A stretch of DNA of 64,000 nt, taken from the NCBI RefSeq assembly GCF_009671065.1, contig NZ_CP046027.1, forward strand, positions 558,001 through 622,000, written 5' to 3'. Position 1 is the stretch's first letter. Each line of letters opens with the position of its first letter. The stretch is from Neisseria brasiliensis. Its GTDB lineage: Bacteria; Pseudomonadota; Gammaproteobacteria; Burkholderiales; Neisseriaceae. Made by a program: the position numbers and the translations under genes. The notes under the pieces were generated by a model. It had not been told where the DNA came from. It searched no databases and saw only the letters and a program-made list of their open reading frames with translations. Of this stretch, positions 1 to 8,365 are shown piece by piece.

Positions 1-103
1 CCACCGTCGCCGCTTGACCGCTTAAAGGGCCGAAACGCTCGAATGTTTGGCCGTCCGCTGCCGGACGCGATTCACCATTGATAAACAAATTGACTTGATT
101 CAT
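1..103 (-). CDS. aldehyde dehydrogenase, N-terminal fragment (runs off the window)
   Basis: Only the first 34 codons are present, starting at 103 behind a clear AGGAGA ribosome site. The residues read MNQVNLFINGES, then an Ala-Asp-Gly-Gln stretch and FGPLSG, the usual start of NAD(P)-dependent aldehyde dehydrogenases. The next gene upstream on the same strand encodes a hydroxycinnamoyl-CoA hydratase-lyase, whose product is a benzaldehyde such as vanillin, so a vanillin or benzaldehyde dehydrogenase role is likely. This is inferred from context; the catalytic part lies outside the window. Confidence 0.72.
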   Translation of the reverse strand, partial: MNQVNLFINGESRPAADGQTFERFGPLSGQAATV

Positions 104-124
104 GAAATTCTCCTGTTGTCTCAG

Positions 125-148
125 GCCGTCTGAAAGGTTTCAGACGGC
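125..148 (-). terminator. DUS inverted pair
   Basis: GCCGTCTGAAA and its reverse complement with a short loop, lying between the hydratase-lyase stop and the aldehyde dehydrogenase start. It may attenuate read-through within the cluster. Confidence 0.5.
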
Positions 149-214
149 ATCAATATTTAGATTGCTTTGAATGAATCTTTTTGTATGTTAAGGAAACTGC
201 AACGCTTTCACAAT

Positions 215-259
215 CTGTCCCCTCTCCCGCCGGCGGGAGAGGGTTAGGGAGAGAGTGGC
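215..259. repeat. CCCTCTCCC-type dispersed repeat, copy 1
   Basis: Reads CTGTCCCCTCTCCCGCC, then GGCGGGAGAGGG, then a TTAGGGAGAGAGTGG tail, so it contains an inner palindrome. Related copies lie at 9055-9100 and 11082-11127 and flank the IS200/IS605 element. Confidence 0.6.
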
Positions 260-321
260 TTGTCATCACAAAGCTACGTCACTTCATCACAAAAAGTTTC
301 AGACGGCCTGCTTATTCAACC

Positions 322-1149
322 TTATCGTTTATAAGTCTGCAAGCCCGGTTTGATGGATTTTTCATCCAAGAACTGGCGCATACCTTCCGCACGGCCGCCT
401 TCCGGATCGCGGAACAGACACTGATCCAGCTTGGCGTACAAATAATCTTCGTTTTGATCCCAAGTCAGCTCGCGGCAGCGTTTGAAACCGTTTTTCGCAT
501 AACGCAGCACCACCGGATTTTTCTCTAGCAGCGTTTGGCACAATTTTTCCACTTCGGCACGCAATTCAGCCAGTGGCACGCTCTTATTGACCAAGCCCAT
601 TTCGGCGGCTTGTTTGCCGTTGAAGGTTTCGCCGGTCATGATGTAATACAGCGATTGACGGTGGCCGACGGTATCTGCCATTGCCTTGCTCACCAAATTG
701 CCCGGCGGAATGCCCCAGTTGATTTCCGACAAACCGAACACGGCTTCATCAGCAGCAATCGCCAAATCGCAAGCCACCAGCGGCGAGAACGCACCGCCGA
801 AACACCAGCCGTTTACCATCGCAATGGTCGGTTTATTGTAAAAACGCAGCATCTGCCATTGCCATTTGCACGCTTCGCGGCGGGCTTTTTCTTGGGCAAT
901 TTCCGGCAGGCCGTCGGTTTCGCGGAAATACTCTTTCAAATCCATGCCCGCCGTCCACGCGCTGCCTTCGCCGGTAATCACCACCACGCCGACATCGGCA
1001 TCCTGCTCCAACACTTCCAACACATCGCCCATTTCACGGTTGAGCGTCGGGCTCATGGCATTGCGTTTGTCGGGGCGGTTGAACGATACCCACGCGATTT
1101 GGTTTTCTACGGCCACTTTCACTGTCTGCCAGCGGTTTTCGTATGACAT
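322..1149 (-). CDS. ech: p-hydroxycinnamoyl-CoA hydratase/lyase (feruloyl-CoA hydratase/lyase)
   Basis: Crotonase-fold enzyme of 275 residues that hydrates feruloyl-, caffeoyl- or coumaroyl-CoA and cleaves the product to a hydroxybenzaldehyde plus acetyl-CoA. The sequence follows the HCHL subfamily closely rather than generic enoyl-CoA hydratase: SAWTAGMDLKEYFRE near residues 63-77, MVNGWCFGGAFSPLVACDLA near 111-130, GLSEINWGIPPGNLVSKAM near 139-157, and the C-terminal KSIKPGLQ. Glu142 and Ser122 match the catalytic Glu143 and Ser123 of the Pseudomonas enzyme as I recall them. The start at 1149 has an AGGAGAG ribosome site. A thioesterase lies upstream and an aldehyde dehydrogenase downstream on the same strand, consistent with a hydroxycinnamate pathway. 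A feruloyl-CoA synthetase is not in the window. Confidence 0.9.
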   Translation of the reverse strand: MSYENRWQTVKVAVENQIAWVSFNRPDKRNAMSPTLNREMGDVLEVLEQDADVGVVVITGEGSAWTAGMDLKEYFRETDGLPEIAQEKARREACKWQWQMLRFYNKPTIAMVNGWCFGGAFSPLVACDLAIAADEAVFGLSEINWGIPPGNLVSKAMADTVGHRQSLYYIMTGETFNGKQAAEMGLVNKSVPLAELRAEVEKLCQTLLEKNPVVLRYAKNGFKRCRELTWDQNEDYLYAKLDQCLFRDPEGGRAEGMRQFLDEKSIKPGLQTYKR

Positions 1150-1461
1150 GGTTTCTCTCCTCTATATGATTCGGGTGTTTGTTAGGACATGGCTTGAGTA
1201 TAATATCAACTAAATTGACATTTCAAGCCTTGCAAATAGAATTTACACAAATCTGCCCAAAAATTAATTTAAATTTATGATTTTAAATGATTTAATTTTT
1301 ACAAAATTACAGAAATGGTTGAAATATGCTTTATTTTTCATCATTTTATTATCATGTAAATTGATATAAAAAGGCCGTCTGAAAACATTCCAGACGGCTT
1401 CTTTCCCAATCATATTACTTATGAAATTATTGTCACTTAACCTTTCAGACGGCCTGAAATC
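1150..1461. other. AT-rich intergenic region upstream of ech, with a DUS-pair terminator
   Basis: 312 bases without a credible gene. The part next to ech is very AT-rich and presumably holds its promoter, but I could not settle on one -35/-10 pair. A DUS inverted pair at 1373-1398 and a single DUS near 1445-1457 follow the thioesterase stop and should terminate that gene. Confidence 0.6.
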
Positions 1462-2253
1462 TTAAGCGAAAACGGTGACGGTCTGGCGACTGATGAGCGT
1501 CAACACACCGTTTTTATCCCACATCCGCGCTTCGGTGTGGCCGTAGCCTTCCGCCGCATAATCGGTATGCACTTCGTATTGCCAGAAATCATCCAGCGTG
1601 ATGTCTTGTGGCTCGTGCAGCAATTCCAGCGTCCAAGTCAGGCTGCTCATCGGCGCGATGCCGTCAATCAATACGGCAGGTGCAGGTGGGAAACCGTCGG
1701 CCAATGCCACCAAGTGCGCCAAGGTAAACTCGCCCTGTTGGTTTTGAAAACGCGTATAAGCGCCAAACGAAGCGCGTTCCGCCCCGCTAAACGCCTGCGC
1801 CCCTTGCGCCCAGCGCAAATCCAAATAATGAAGAAACGCCAATTCCAAACCGCCCAAATCACGCTGGATCGGCAAACCCTGCGGCGGCTGCCATGTCGGC
1901 GCAGGCGTTGATGCCGTCTGAACCGCTTTTGATTCACGCGCTTCGCCAAAACTGGCCAGCAACACCGCCAACACCTCACCGCCCTGTGTCAAATGCACTT
2001 CGCCCTGTACCACCGATTTCCCCACCCGCAATATGCGTGCATCCAAATGCACGGCTTCTGCGGCATTGATGGGGCCGACAAAATTTACCGTCAACGAACG
2101 CAGGCGGCGCGGTTTGTCCAAAATATGCTGCAACTTCACCAGCATCAAAGCCGCCGTTACCCCGCCAAACAGCGAACGGCCTTGAAACCAATCCGCGCCG
2201 ACGGTGATGTCGTTTTGCGTTCCCAACGCTTCAAATGCTTGATTCAAATCCAT
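1462..2253 (-). CDS. acyl-CoA thioesterase, TesB-like double hotdog protein
   Basis: A 263-residue protein with the layout of the TesB-like acyl-CoA thioesterase group. The N-terminal hotdog contains the FQGRSLFGGVTAALMLVKL helix (about residues 23-41) and a RSLTVNFVGP strand. The C-terminal hotdog carries LAHLVALADGFPPA and SSLTWTLELL, with HTEARMWDKNGVL near the end. Such enzymes release free acids from CoA esters. It lies upstream of the hydratase-lyase on the same strand but is separated by about 310 bases and terminator-like DUS repeats, so operon membership is uncertain. The physiological substrate cannot be read from the sequence. Confidence 0.75.
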   Translation of the reverse strand: MDLNQAFEALGTQNDITVGADWFQGRSLFGGVTAALMLVKLQHILDKPRRLRSLTVNFVGPINAAEAVHLDARILRVGKSVVQGEVHLTQGGEVLAVLLASFGEARESKAVQTASTPAPTWQPPQGLPIQRDLGGLELAFLHYLDLRWAQGAQAFSGAERASFGAYTRFQNQQGEFTLAHLVALADGFPPAPAVLIDGIAPMSSLTWTLELLHEPQDITLDDFWQYEVHTDYAAEGYGHTEARMWDKNGVLTLISRQTVTVFA

Positions 2254-2330
2254 ATTCTTTCTCCTGTTGTGTGCTTATTGTTTTTAAATTATATAAAGCA
2301 GATTGATATGGTGGCAATTAAAAAATACAC

Positions 2331-2363
2331 AAAAGGCCGTCTGAAACATTCAGACGGCCTTTG
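2331..2363 (-). terminator. DUS inverted-pair terminator
   Basis: AAAGGCCGTCTGAA and its complement with a very short loop and flanking A and T runs, directly after the NRAMP-like gene on the minus strand. Confidence 0.75.
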
Positions 2364-2378
2364 TATGCTTCAGGCAAC

Positions 2379-3644
2379 TTAACCTAAAAACCCACCCAAA
2401 TTCAGCAGGAACAGCACGGCAAAACCCACCAAGTAAATCAAACCGACAATCGCCAAGGCTTCCATGCCTTTGGAGAGTTTGTGTTTTTTGTCGGCTTTTA
2501 CTAAGCGGTAGTTCAACCATGCGAACACCGGTGCGGCCAAGAATGCGGAAATCATGGCAAATTTCAGCAATTCGGCCATCGCGCTGTTGAACCACAAAAT
2601 CAGCGCCAAGCCGGTGCCGGCAACCCACAAATACCAGCCGAACAATTCGCCTTTGCGCACGCTGTCTTTATGGCGGATCAGGCGCACGGATTCCGATACG
2701 GCGCGAGCGTAGCCGTCAATCACGGTGATGGTGGTGCCGTACATACAGGCAAATGCGATAAACGCCACCAGCGGGCGCGCCCATTCGCCTATAGTTACGG
2801 CATACATATTGATCAACTGGCCGATGTATTTGCCGCCGGCCATTTGCACGGCTTCGCCGTTGCCGTATTGCACATACGCGCCCAACACCAGAAACACCAC
2901 CGCCAACACCGCGCTGGTATAGAAACCGACGTTAAAGTCGAAAATGCCGTCGCGGTAGCTGGAAGGTTGGATCTTTTGTTTTTCCGTCACCCACAAAGAG
3001 TTAATCGCGGAAATTTCAATCGGCGCCGGCATCCAGCCCATCAAGGCGATGATGAAGCCCAAGCCCGCGAGCGTCCACGGGGTCGGCTCGATAAAATCAG
3101 GCTGCATCTGCATGCCGCGCGACATGGCGATACCGGCCGCAATCACGGTTGCCACTGCCAAGCTGGCGACAATGGTTTTGGATACGCGGTCGAGTGCGCG
3201 GTATTGGCCGCTCACCAAAATCAGCAGGCAGGAAAGCATAATCAAGGCAGCAATCACGCCGGTTTCCAAACCAAGATTCGGCAAGGCCATTTTGATAATC
3301 GCCGCCGTCACCACTGCTACCGCGCCGGTGCTGATGGTTGCGGAAACGAAACACAGCAGCGCAAACACCCATAAATAAAAGCGGCTTTTCTCGGCATAGC
3401 CCTGCACCAAGCTCTTGCCGGTATCCATGGTGTAGTGCGCGCTGAAGCGGAAAAACGGATATTTCAGCAAGTTGGTTAAGATGATGATTAAAGCCAGCTG
3501 CCAACCATACAGCGCACCGGCCTGCGTGGACGCAATCAAATGCGAGCCGCCGATGGCCGCAGAAGCCATCAAAATACCCGGCCCGAGCGCGCTCATGCGG
3601 CTGCGCCAAGTGGATGTTGAAGTGTGTGTTTGATTTTGTGCCAT
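2379..3644 (-). CDS. NRAMP-family-like metal ion transporter with atypical metal site
   Basis: Integral membrane protein of about 421 residues from the start MAQNQT at 3644. A longer in-frame extension to 3770 runs through a DUS and looks non-coding. Eleven or so hydrophobic segments and the LGPGILMASAA helix 1 place it in the NRAMP superfamily. In classic NRAMP proteins helix 1 carries DPGN for Mn/Fe binding; here the aligned stretch reads GGSH, so the coordinating Asp and Asn are absent. Helix 6 keeps Met-Pro (GWMPAPIEIS) but lacks the usual His. The substrate is therefore uncertain and could be another divalent ion or a small solute. A DUS-pair terminator follows. It is separate from the thioesterase gene downstream. 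Confidence 0.75.
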   Translation of the reverse strand: MAQNQTHTSTSTWRSRMSALGPGILMASAAIGGSHLIASTQAGALYGWQLALIIILTNLLKYPFFRFSAHYTMDTGKSLVQGYAEKSRFYLWVFALLCFVSATISTGAVAVVTAAIIKMALPNLGLETGVIAALIMLSCLLILVSGQYRALDRVSKTIVASLAVATVIAAGIAMSRGMQMQPDFIEPTPWTLAGLGFIIALMGWMPAPIEISAINSLWVTEKQKIQPSSYRDGIFDFNVGFYTSAVLAVVFLVLGAYVQYGNGEAVQMAGGKYIGQLINMYAVTIGEWARPLVAFIAFACMYGTTITVIDGYARAVSESVRLIRHKDSVRKGELFGWYLWVAGTGLALILWFNSAMAELLKFAMISAFLAAPVFAWLNYRLVKADKKHKLSKGMEALAIVGLIYLVGFAVLFLLNLGGFLG

Positions 3645-3685
3645 TTTGTTACCCGTCTTTTTCAGACGGCCTTTAAAATGATTGA

Positions 3686-3817
3686 TTACCAACGAAAAGA
3701 CTGCGTCACCCCGCCTGCTGCACCACCATTGGACGCACCAAAAAAACCGCCGGTGTGGGTATGGCTGCATCCGGCCAGTACAAAAGTTAACACAGTTATC
3801 ATCATCAATTTTTTCAT
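3686..3817 (-). CDS. very small predicted lipoprotein
   Basis: A 43-codon frame encoding MKKLMMITVLTFVLAGC followed by a short Gly- and Ser-rich tail (HTHTGGFFGASNGGAAGG). Positions 1-17 form a textbook lipoprotein signal with lipobox LAGC, so a mature peptide of about 27 residues would be anchored by its Cys. An upstream Met at 3835 is possible; neither start has a strong ribosome site. I do not recognise the protein. Small entericidin-like or Neisseria-specific lipoproteins have a similar format. The gene lies between the NRAMP-like and phosphate transporter genes. Confidence 0.5.
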   Translation of the reverse strand: MKKLMMITVLTFVLAGCSHTHTGGFFGASNGGAAGGVTQSFRW

Positions 3818-3978
3818 AATAATTTGTATTTCCATCAAATTTTCTAATTTATCGCCAAATACAACACCTTTAAAACCACAGCAATCAACAAAATTTAACA
3901 TTGTCACAGAACTGTCACAAAACATCGCTAAAGTAGCAGCGGTTTCAAACAGCTTCCATTTTATTATAAGGAAAAATC

Positions 3979-5556
3979 ATGGGCACGGCTCCTTCTGATG
4001 CAAGTGTTAAAAAAATCAATGCCATATTCGCCGCATTACTCATCGGCGCGGTCGGCTACTTTATCGTGTGGGGCATGGGCTATACCAACGGCAACCACAC
4101 CATGCTGTTCTTATTGGCGACTTTGTTCGGCGTATTTATGGCGTTTAACATCGGCGGCAACGACGTGGCCAACTCGTTCGGCACATCGGTCGGCGCCGGT
4201 ACGCTGACCATCACGCAAGCCTTATTGGTGGCGGCGATTTTTGAAGTCAGCGGCGCGGTGATTGCCGGTGGCGAAGTGACGTCCACCATCCGCAAAGGCA
4301 TCATCGACTTAAAAGCGATGGATCTGGAGCCTATGCAGTTTGTCTACATCATGATGTCCGCCCTGCTTGCTTCCGCTTTGTGGCTGCTGTTTGCCACTAA
4401 AAAAGGCTGGCCGGTATCGACCACACACTCGATTATTGGCGGTATCGTCGGCAGTGGTTTGTGTTTGGGTTTCTTGGGCAGCGGCTCGGATGCTTTCTCG
4501 CTGCTGCAGTGGGACCGCTTGGCGCAAATCGCGATTTCTTGGGTGTTGTCGCCGGTGTTGGGCGGTTTGGTGTCGTATGTGTTGTTTTCGCAAATCAAAA
4601 AATATGTGCTGGATTACAACACCGCTGCCGATGAGCGCTTGAAACAAATCAAGCACGAGAAAAAACTGTATAAAGAGCAACACCGCGAAGCTTTCGAGCG
4701 CTTGAGCGAACACGACAAAATCGAAGCCGCCTCGGCCATGGCGCGTGACGTACAGATTTATGAAGACCCGGATTTAGACCCGAAAGAGCTGGAATCGGCC
4801 TACTACAAAGGTTTGCATGAAATAGACAGCCGTAAAAACAGCATCGATACCTACAAAGCGCTGCAATCTTGGGTGCCACTGATTGCTTCGGTTGGCGCAA
4901 TGATGATTGCTTCTATGCTGATTTTCAAAGGCTTGAAAAACCTACACTTAGGCATCGGCACAGTGGGCAACTTCCTGATGATCGGCATGATTGGGGCGGC
5001 GGTGTGGATGGCAACCTTTATTTACGCCAAAACCTTGAAACGCAAAGACTTGGGCAAATCCACATTTTTGATGTTCTCATGGATGCAAGTGTTTACCGCT
5101 GCCGGCTTCGCTTTCAGCCACGGCGCCAACGACATCGCCAACGCCATCGGTCCGTTCGCCGCGATTATGGACGTGTTGCGCACCGGTGAAATCGGTTCCG
5201 AATCGCCTGTACCTGCCGTAGCGATGCTCACATTCGGTATCGCCCTGATTGTCGGCCTGTGGTTTATCGGTAAAGAAGTGATTCAAACCGTCGGTACCAA
5301 CTTGGCCGAAATGCACCCTGCTTCCGGCTTTACCGCCGAATTGGCCGCCGCTTCGGTGGTGATGGGTGCGTCGTTATTGGGCTTGCCGGTATCGAGCACA
5401 CACATTCTGGTCGGCGCGGTATTGGGCATCGGCTTGGTCAACCGCAACGCCAACTGGGCATTGATGAAACCAATCGGCTTGGCTTGGGTCATCACCCTGC
5501 CGTCTGCCGCGATGCTCTCGGTAGTCTGCTTCCTGATTTTGCGTAACGTGTTCTAA
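3979..5556 (+). CDS. pit: PiT-family inorganic phosphate transporter
   Basis: A 525-residue inner-membrane protein with the two inverted PiT signature repeats: FNIGGNDVANSFGTSVGAG near residues 55-73 and FSHGANDIANAIGP near 377-390. A large hydrophilic loop (about residues 210-295) with charged, helical composition separates the halves, as in bacterial Pit proteins. It should couple phosphate or metal-phosphate uptake to a cation gradient. The start has an AAGGA ribosome site. The gene is monocistronic: the neighbour upstream is on the opposite strand and a DUS-pair terminator follows. Confidence 0.92.
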   Translation: MGTAPSDASVKKINAIFAALLIGAVGYFIVWGMGYTNGNHTMLFLLATLFGVFMAFNIGGNDVANSFGTSVGAGTLTITQALLVAAIFEVSGAVIAGGEVTSTIRKGIIDLKAMDLEPMQFVYIMMSALLASALWLLFATKKGWPVSTTHSIIGGIVGSGLCLGFLGSGSDAFSLLQWDRLAQIAISWVLSPVLGGLVSYVLFSQIKKYVLDYNTAADERLKQIKHEKKLYKEQHREAFERLSEHDKIEAASAMARDVQIYEDPDLDPKELESAYYKGLHEIDSRKNSIDTYKALQSWVPLIASVGAMMIASMLIFKGLKNLHLGIGTVGNFLMIGMIGAAVWMATFIYAKTLKRKDLGKSTFLMFSWMQVFTAAGFAFSHGANDIANAIGPFAAIMDVLRTGEIGSESPVPAVAMLTFGIALIVGLWFIGKEVIQTVGTNLAEMHPASGFTAELAAASVVMGASLLGLPVSSTHILVGAVLGIGLVNRNANWALMKPIGLAWVITLPSAAMLSVVCFLILRNVF

Positions 5557-5573
5557 GGCAGAACAAACAATCC

Positions 5574-5609
5574 ATGCCGTCTGAAAGGGTTTTCAGACGG
5601 CATTTTTTT
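5574..5609 (+). terminator. DUS inverted-pair terminator of pit
   Basis: ATGCCGTCTGAAAGG and its complement followed by a run of seven T. This pair uses the AT-type first two bases rather than AG. Confidence 0.8.
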
Positions 5610-5613
5610 ATTT

Positions 5614-5701
5614 TGTAGGATGGGTGTTAACCCATCATTTTCAAAACTGCTTTTTCATCACGATTCACATTTCAAAATGGCGGGTTTACACCCGCCCTAC
5701 A
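5614..5701. repeat. inverted TGTAGG..GGGTGT repeat unit
   Basis: The left end TGTAGGATGGGTGTTAACCC is mirrored at the right end, whose reverse complement is TGTAGGGCGGGTGTAAACCC. About 40 bases lie between. It looks like a small dispersed intergenic repeat placed between the pit and purH terminators. Confidence 0.6.
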
Positions 5702-5707
5702 TACAAC

Positions 5708-5748
5708 AAGGCCGTCTGAAACCTAATGGTTTTCAGACGGCCTTTCTT
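5708..5748 (-). terminator. DUS inverted-pair terminator of purH
   Basis: AAGGCCGTCTGAAACC with its complement 10 bases after the purH stop. Confidence 0.8.
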
Positions 5749-5758
5749 TCACATCACA

Positions 5759-7339
5759 TTAATGGCGGAAATGGCGCACACCGGTAATCACCATTGCGAT
5801 GCCGTGTTCGTCGGCAGCGGCGAACACTTCTTCATCGCGCATAGAGCCGCCCGGTTGGATAATCGCTTTGATGCCTTGTTCGGCAATCACATCAATACCG
5901 TCGCGGAACGGGAAGAAAGCATCCGATGCGGCACACGCACCGTTTAATTCCAGATTTGCGTCTTGCGCTTTGCGGGCAGCGATGCGGGTAGAATCCACGC
6001 GGCTCATTTGGCCGGCGCCGATGCCGTAGGTTTGGCCACCTTTGCCGAACACGATGGCATTTGATTTCACGAACTTGGCCACGTTCCACACAAACAGCAA
6101 ATCATTGAGCTCTTGTTCAGTCGGCTGGCGTTTGGTCACGACTTTCAAATCGGCTGCGGTGAGTTTGTGGATATCAGGCGTTTGCACCAACAAGCCGCCG
6201 CCGACGCGTTTCAATTCAAATTGGTTCGCGCCCTCTTCCAACGGCACTTCCAATACGCGCACATTTTTCTTGGCGGCAACGATTTCCAAGGCTTCGTCGG
6301 TAAACGCCGGCGCCATCAACACTTCCATAAATTGGTTGTCGGTGATTTGTTTCGCCGTTGCGCCGTCCACTTCGCGGTTGAAGGCGATGATGCCGCCAAA
6401 CGCGCTGGTGGTGTCGGTGGCATAGGCCAAACGGTAGGCATCCAAGGTGTTGGCAGCCACGGCCACGCCGCACGGATTGGCGTGTTTCACAATCACGCAG
6501 GCCGGTTGGTCGAAGGATTTTACGGCTTCCCAAGCGGCATCGGAATCGGCGATGTTGTTGTACGACAATTCTTTGCCCTGCAATTGACGGTAGGCGCTCA
6601 AGCTGCCGGCTGCCGGATACAGGTCGCGGTAAAACGCAGCTTTTTGGTGCGGATTTTCGCCATAGCGCATGTCTTGCACTTTAATCCAGCTTTGGTTGAA
6701 CTGGCTCGGGAAATCGCCCGCTGCCGGCTCGCCGCTCAATTTGTCGTCGGCCAAGGCGGTCAGGTAGTTGGAAATCATGCCGTCGTATTGCGCGGTGTGG
6801 CTGAAGGCTTTGCGCGACAGGTTGAAACGGGTTTTGTCGCTCAATGCGCCGCCGTTGTTTTCCAATTCGGCAGCGATGTCGGCAAAATCAGCGGTATCGG
6901 TGACGATGGCAACGTGTTTCCAGTTTTTCGCGGCAGAACGCACCATGGTCGGGCCGCCGATGTCGATGTTTTCAATCGCATCTTCCAGCGTGCAATTCGG
7001 CTTGGCGATGGTGGCGGCAAACGGATACAGGTTCACACACACCAAATCGATGTTGCCGATGCCGTGTTTTTCCATTTTGGCGACATGCTCAGGCAAATCG
7101 CGGCGACCCAAAATACCGCCGTGGATTTTCGGATGCAGCGTTTTCACGCGGCCGTCGAGCATTTCGGGAAAGCCGGTGTAATCGGCCACTTCAATAACAG
7201 GAACACCGGCGTCTGCCAATAATTTCGCAGTACCGCCGGTGGATAAGATTTCCACGCCCAGTCGGGTTAAAGTTTGGGCAAATTCAACCACGCCGGTTTT
7301 GTCGGACAGGCTGATCAGGGCACGTTTTACGGTTGCCAT
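5759..7339 (-). CDS. purH: bifunctional AICAR transformylase / IMP cyclohydrolase
   Basis: A 526-residue PurH that carries out the last two steps of IMP synthesis. The N-terminal MGS-like cyclohydrolase domain (about residues 1-200) has ISLSDKTGVVEFA, STGGTA and FPEMLDGRVKTLHPKIHGG. The C-terminal transformylase has KVQDMRYGENPHQ, the catalytic-region KHANPCGVA and QPGGSMRDEEV, ending GVRHFRH. The length is normal for the family. In many beta-proteobacteria purH follows fis; here a GNAT gene lies between them. It has its own DUS terminator. Confidence 0.97.
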   Translation of the reverse strand: MATVKRALISLSDKTGVVEFAQTLTRLGVEILSTGGTAKLLADAGVPVIEVADYTGFPEMLDGRVKTLHPKIHGGILGRRDLPEHVAKMEKHGIGNIDLVCVNLYPFAATIAKPNCTLEDAIENIDIGGPTMVRSAAKNWKHVAIVTDTADFADIAAELENNGGALSDKTRFNLSRKAFSHTAQYDGMISNYLTALADDKLSGEPAAGDFPSQFNQSWIKVQDMRYGENPHQKAAFYRDLYPAAGSLSAYRQLQGKELSYNNIADSDAAWEAVKSFDQPACVIVKHANPCGVAVAANTLDAYRLAYATDTTSAFGGIIAFNREVDGATAKQITDNQFMEVLMAPAFTDEALEIVAAKKNVRVLEVPLEEGANQFELKRVGGGLLVQTPDIHKLTAADLKVVTKRQPTEQELNDLLFVWNVAKFVKSNAIVFGKGGQTYGIGAGQMSRVDSTRIAARKAQDANLELNGACAASDAFFPFRDGIDVIAEQGIKAIIQPGGSMRDEEVFAAADEHGIAMVITGVRHFRH

Positions 7340-7501
7340 TCGGATTCCTTTTTGAGTTGGGTTAATTGAAGAGGCCGTCTGAAACAGGGGCGCGACGGCG
7401 CAAATCGGTCAGGCCGTATTATCGCCTATTTTACGTTTTTTTGCAGTATCGACCGCGCTATTTTTGTGGGAATTGTAAACAATTTGCTGCAAACGATACA
7501 C

Positions 7502-7539
7502 AACAGGCCGTCTGAAAATCTGTTTTCAGACGGCCTGTT
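7502..7539 (-). terminator. DUS inverted-pair terminator
   Basis: CAGGCCGTCTGAAAA and its complement just past the GNAT stop at 7542, which separates that gene from purH transcription. Confidence 0.75.
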
Positions 7540-7541
7540 GA

Positions 7542-8000
7542 TTACTCGACTTTCCACGCATAATTCAGCCATTCTTTGTCTTCTGCCGCGCCTAAGCGTT
7601 GGTAGAAACGTTGTCCGGCATCATTCCATGCGGCGACGGTCCATTTGATTTGGCCGCAGCCTTTGGCCTTAGCTTCGGCATATAAAGCGTGCATCAGCTT
7701 TTCGCCGATTTTTTGGTTGCGGAAATTTTCAGAGACGTATAATTCTTTGATGTACACCGCCGGTTGGTTTTGCGCGGTGTAGTTTAAAAAGTAATACACC
7801 AACATGCCGCCAATCAGGCCGTCTGAATCGGCAACCAAGCAGTGAAAATCGGGCGGTTGTTTGTCAAAACCGCGCTCTTTCACGATTTGCGGTGTGATGG
7901 CAAAGCTGTCGATATAGTGTTCAAACACGGCCAAATCGCGCATAAGCGGCCACACTTGTTCGATGTCTGTCTCCTGCATGGGGCAGATGGTGATGCTCAT
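7542..8000 (-). CDS. GNAT-family N-acetyltransferase, diamine acetyltransferase-like
   Basis: A 152-residue single-domain GNAT enzyme. The acetyl-CoA loop appears as ELYVSENFRNQKIGEKLMHAL at about residues 91-111, preceded by a core strand with YIKELYV and followed by WNDAGQRFYQRLGA, the typical motif B region. The overall pattern resembles spermidine/spermine or diamine acetyltransferases, but the substrate cannot be assigned by reading. It lies between fis and purH on the same strand and is bounded by DUS pairs on both sides, so it is probably its own transcription unit. Confidence 0.78.
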   Translation of the reverse strand: MSITICPMQETDIEQVWPLMRDLAVFEHYIDSFAITPQIVKERGFDKQPPDFHCLVADSDGLIGGMLVYYFLNYTAQNQPAVYIKELYVSENFRNQKIGEKLMHALYAEAKAKGCGQIKWTVAAWNDAGQRFYQRLGAAEDKEWLNYAWKVE

Positions 8001-8028
8001 TTGGTTTCCCTGTTTATTTGGATGGTCA

Positions 8029-8075
8029 ACAGGCCGTCTGAAAACGCAATAATCGTTTTCAGACGGCCTGTTTTG
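8029..8075 (-). terminator. DUS inverted-pair terminator of fis
   Basis: CAGGCCGTCTGAAAACG and its complement, directly after the fis stop at 8079. Confidence 0.75.
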
Positions 8076-8078
8076 GTT

Positions 8079-8324
8079 TTAATCGTCCAGCAACCCGTGC
8101 TGTAATAATTTTTTGCGCAAGGTATTGCGGTTCAAGCCCAGCATGGCGGCGGCTTTGGATTGGTTGCCGTTGCATTCGTCCATCACGCATTGCAGCATGG
8201 GTTTTTCCACTTGGTGCAGCACCATATCGTACACGCCCACCGGCGTTTCACCGGCCAAATCTTTGAAATATTGTTTTAAATTTTGCGCCACACATTGCGC
8301 GATATCGACTGTTTGCGTTTTCAT
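8079..8324 (-). CDS. fis: Fis-family nucleoid/DNA-binding protein
   Basis: An 81-residue protein from MKTQTVD at 8324; a longer frame to 8366 overlaps a DUS and the exporter stop and is unlikely. The C-terminal helix-turn-helix GNQSKAAAMLGLNRNTLRKKL (about residues 54-74) is diagnostic of Fis. The N-terminal half lacks the longer beta-hairpin arm of the 98-residue E. coli protein, as is usual in beta-proteobacteria. Fis bends DNA and adjusts supercoiling and transcription. dusB-fis is a widespread operon; here dusB lies about 2.8 kb away, on the far side of an exporter gene and an IS. Confidence 0.92.
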   Translation of the reverse strand: MKTQTVDIAQCVAQNLKQYFKDLAGETPVGVYDMVLHQVEKPMLQCVMDECNGNQSKAAAMLGLNRNTLRKKLLQHGLLDD

Positions 8325-8365
8325 CGTTTGCTCTTTTCTTTTCACATTGTTTTCAGACGGCCTCA

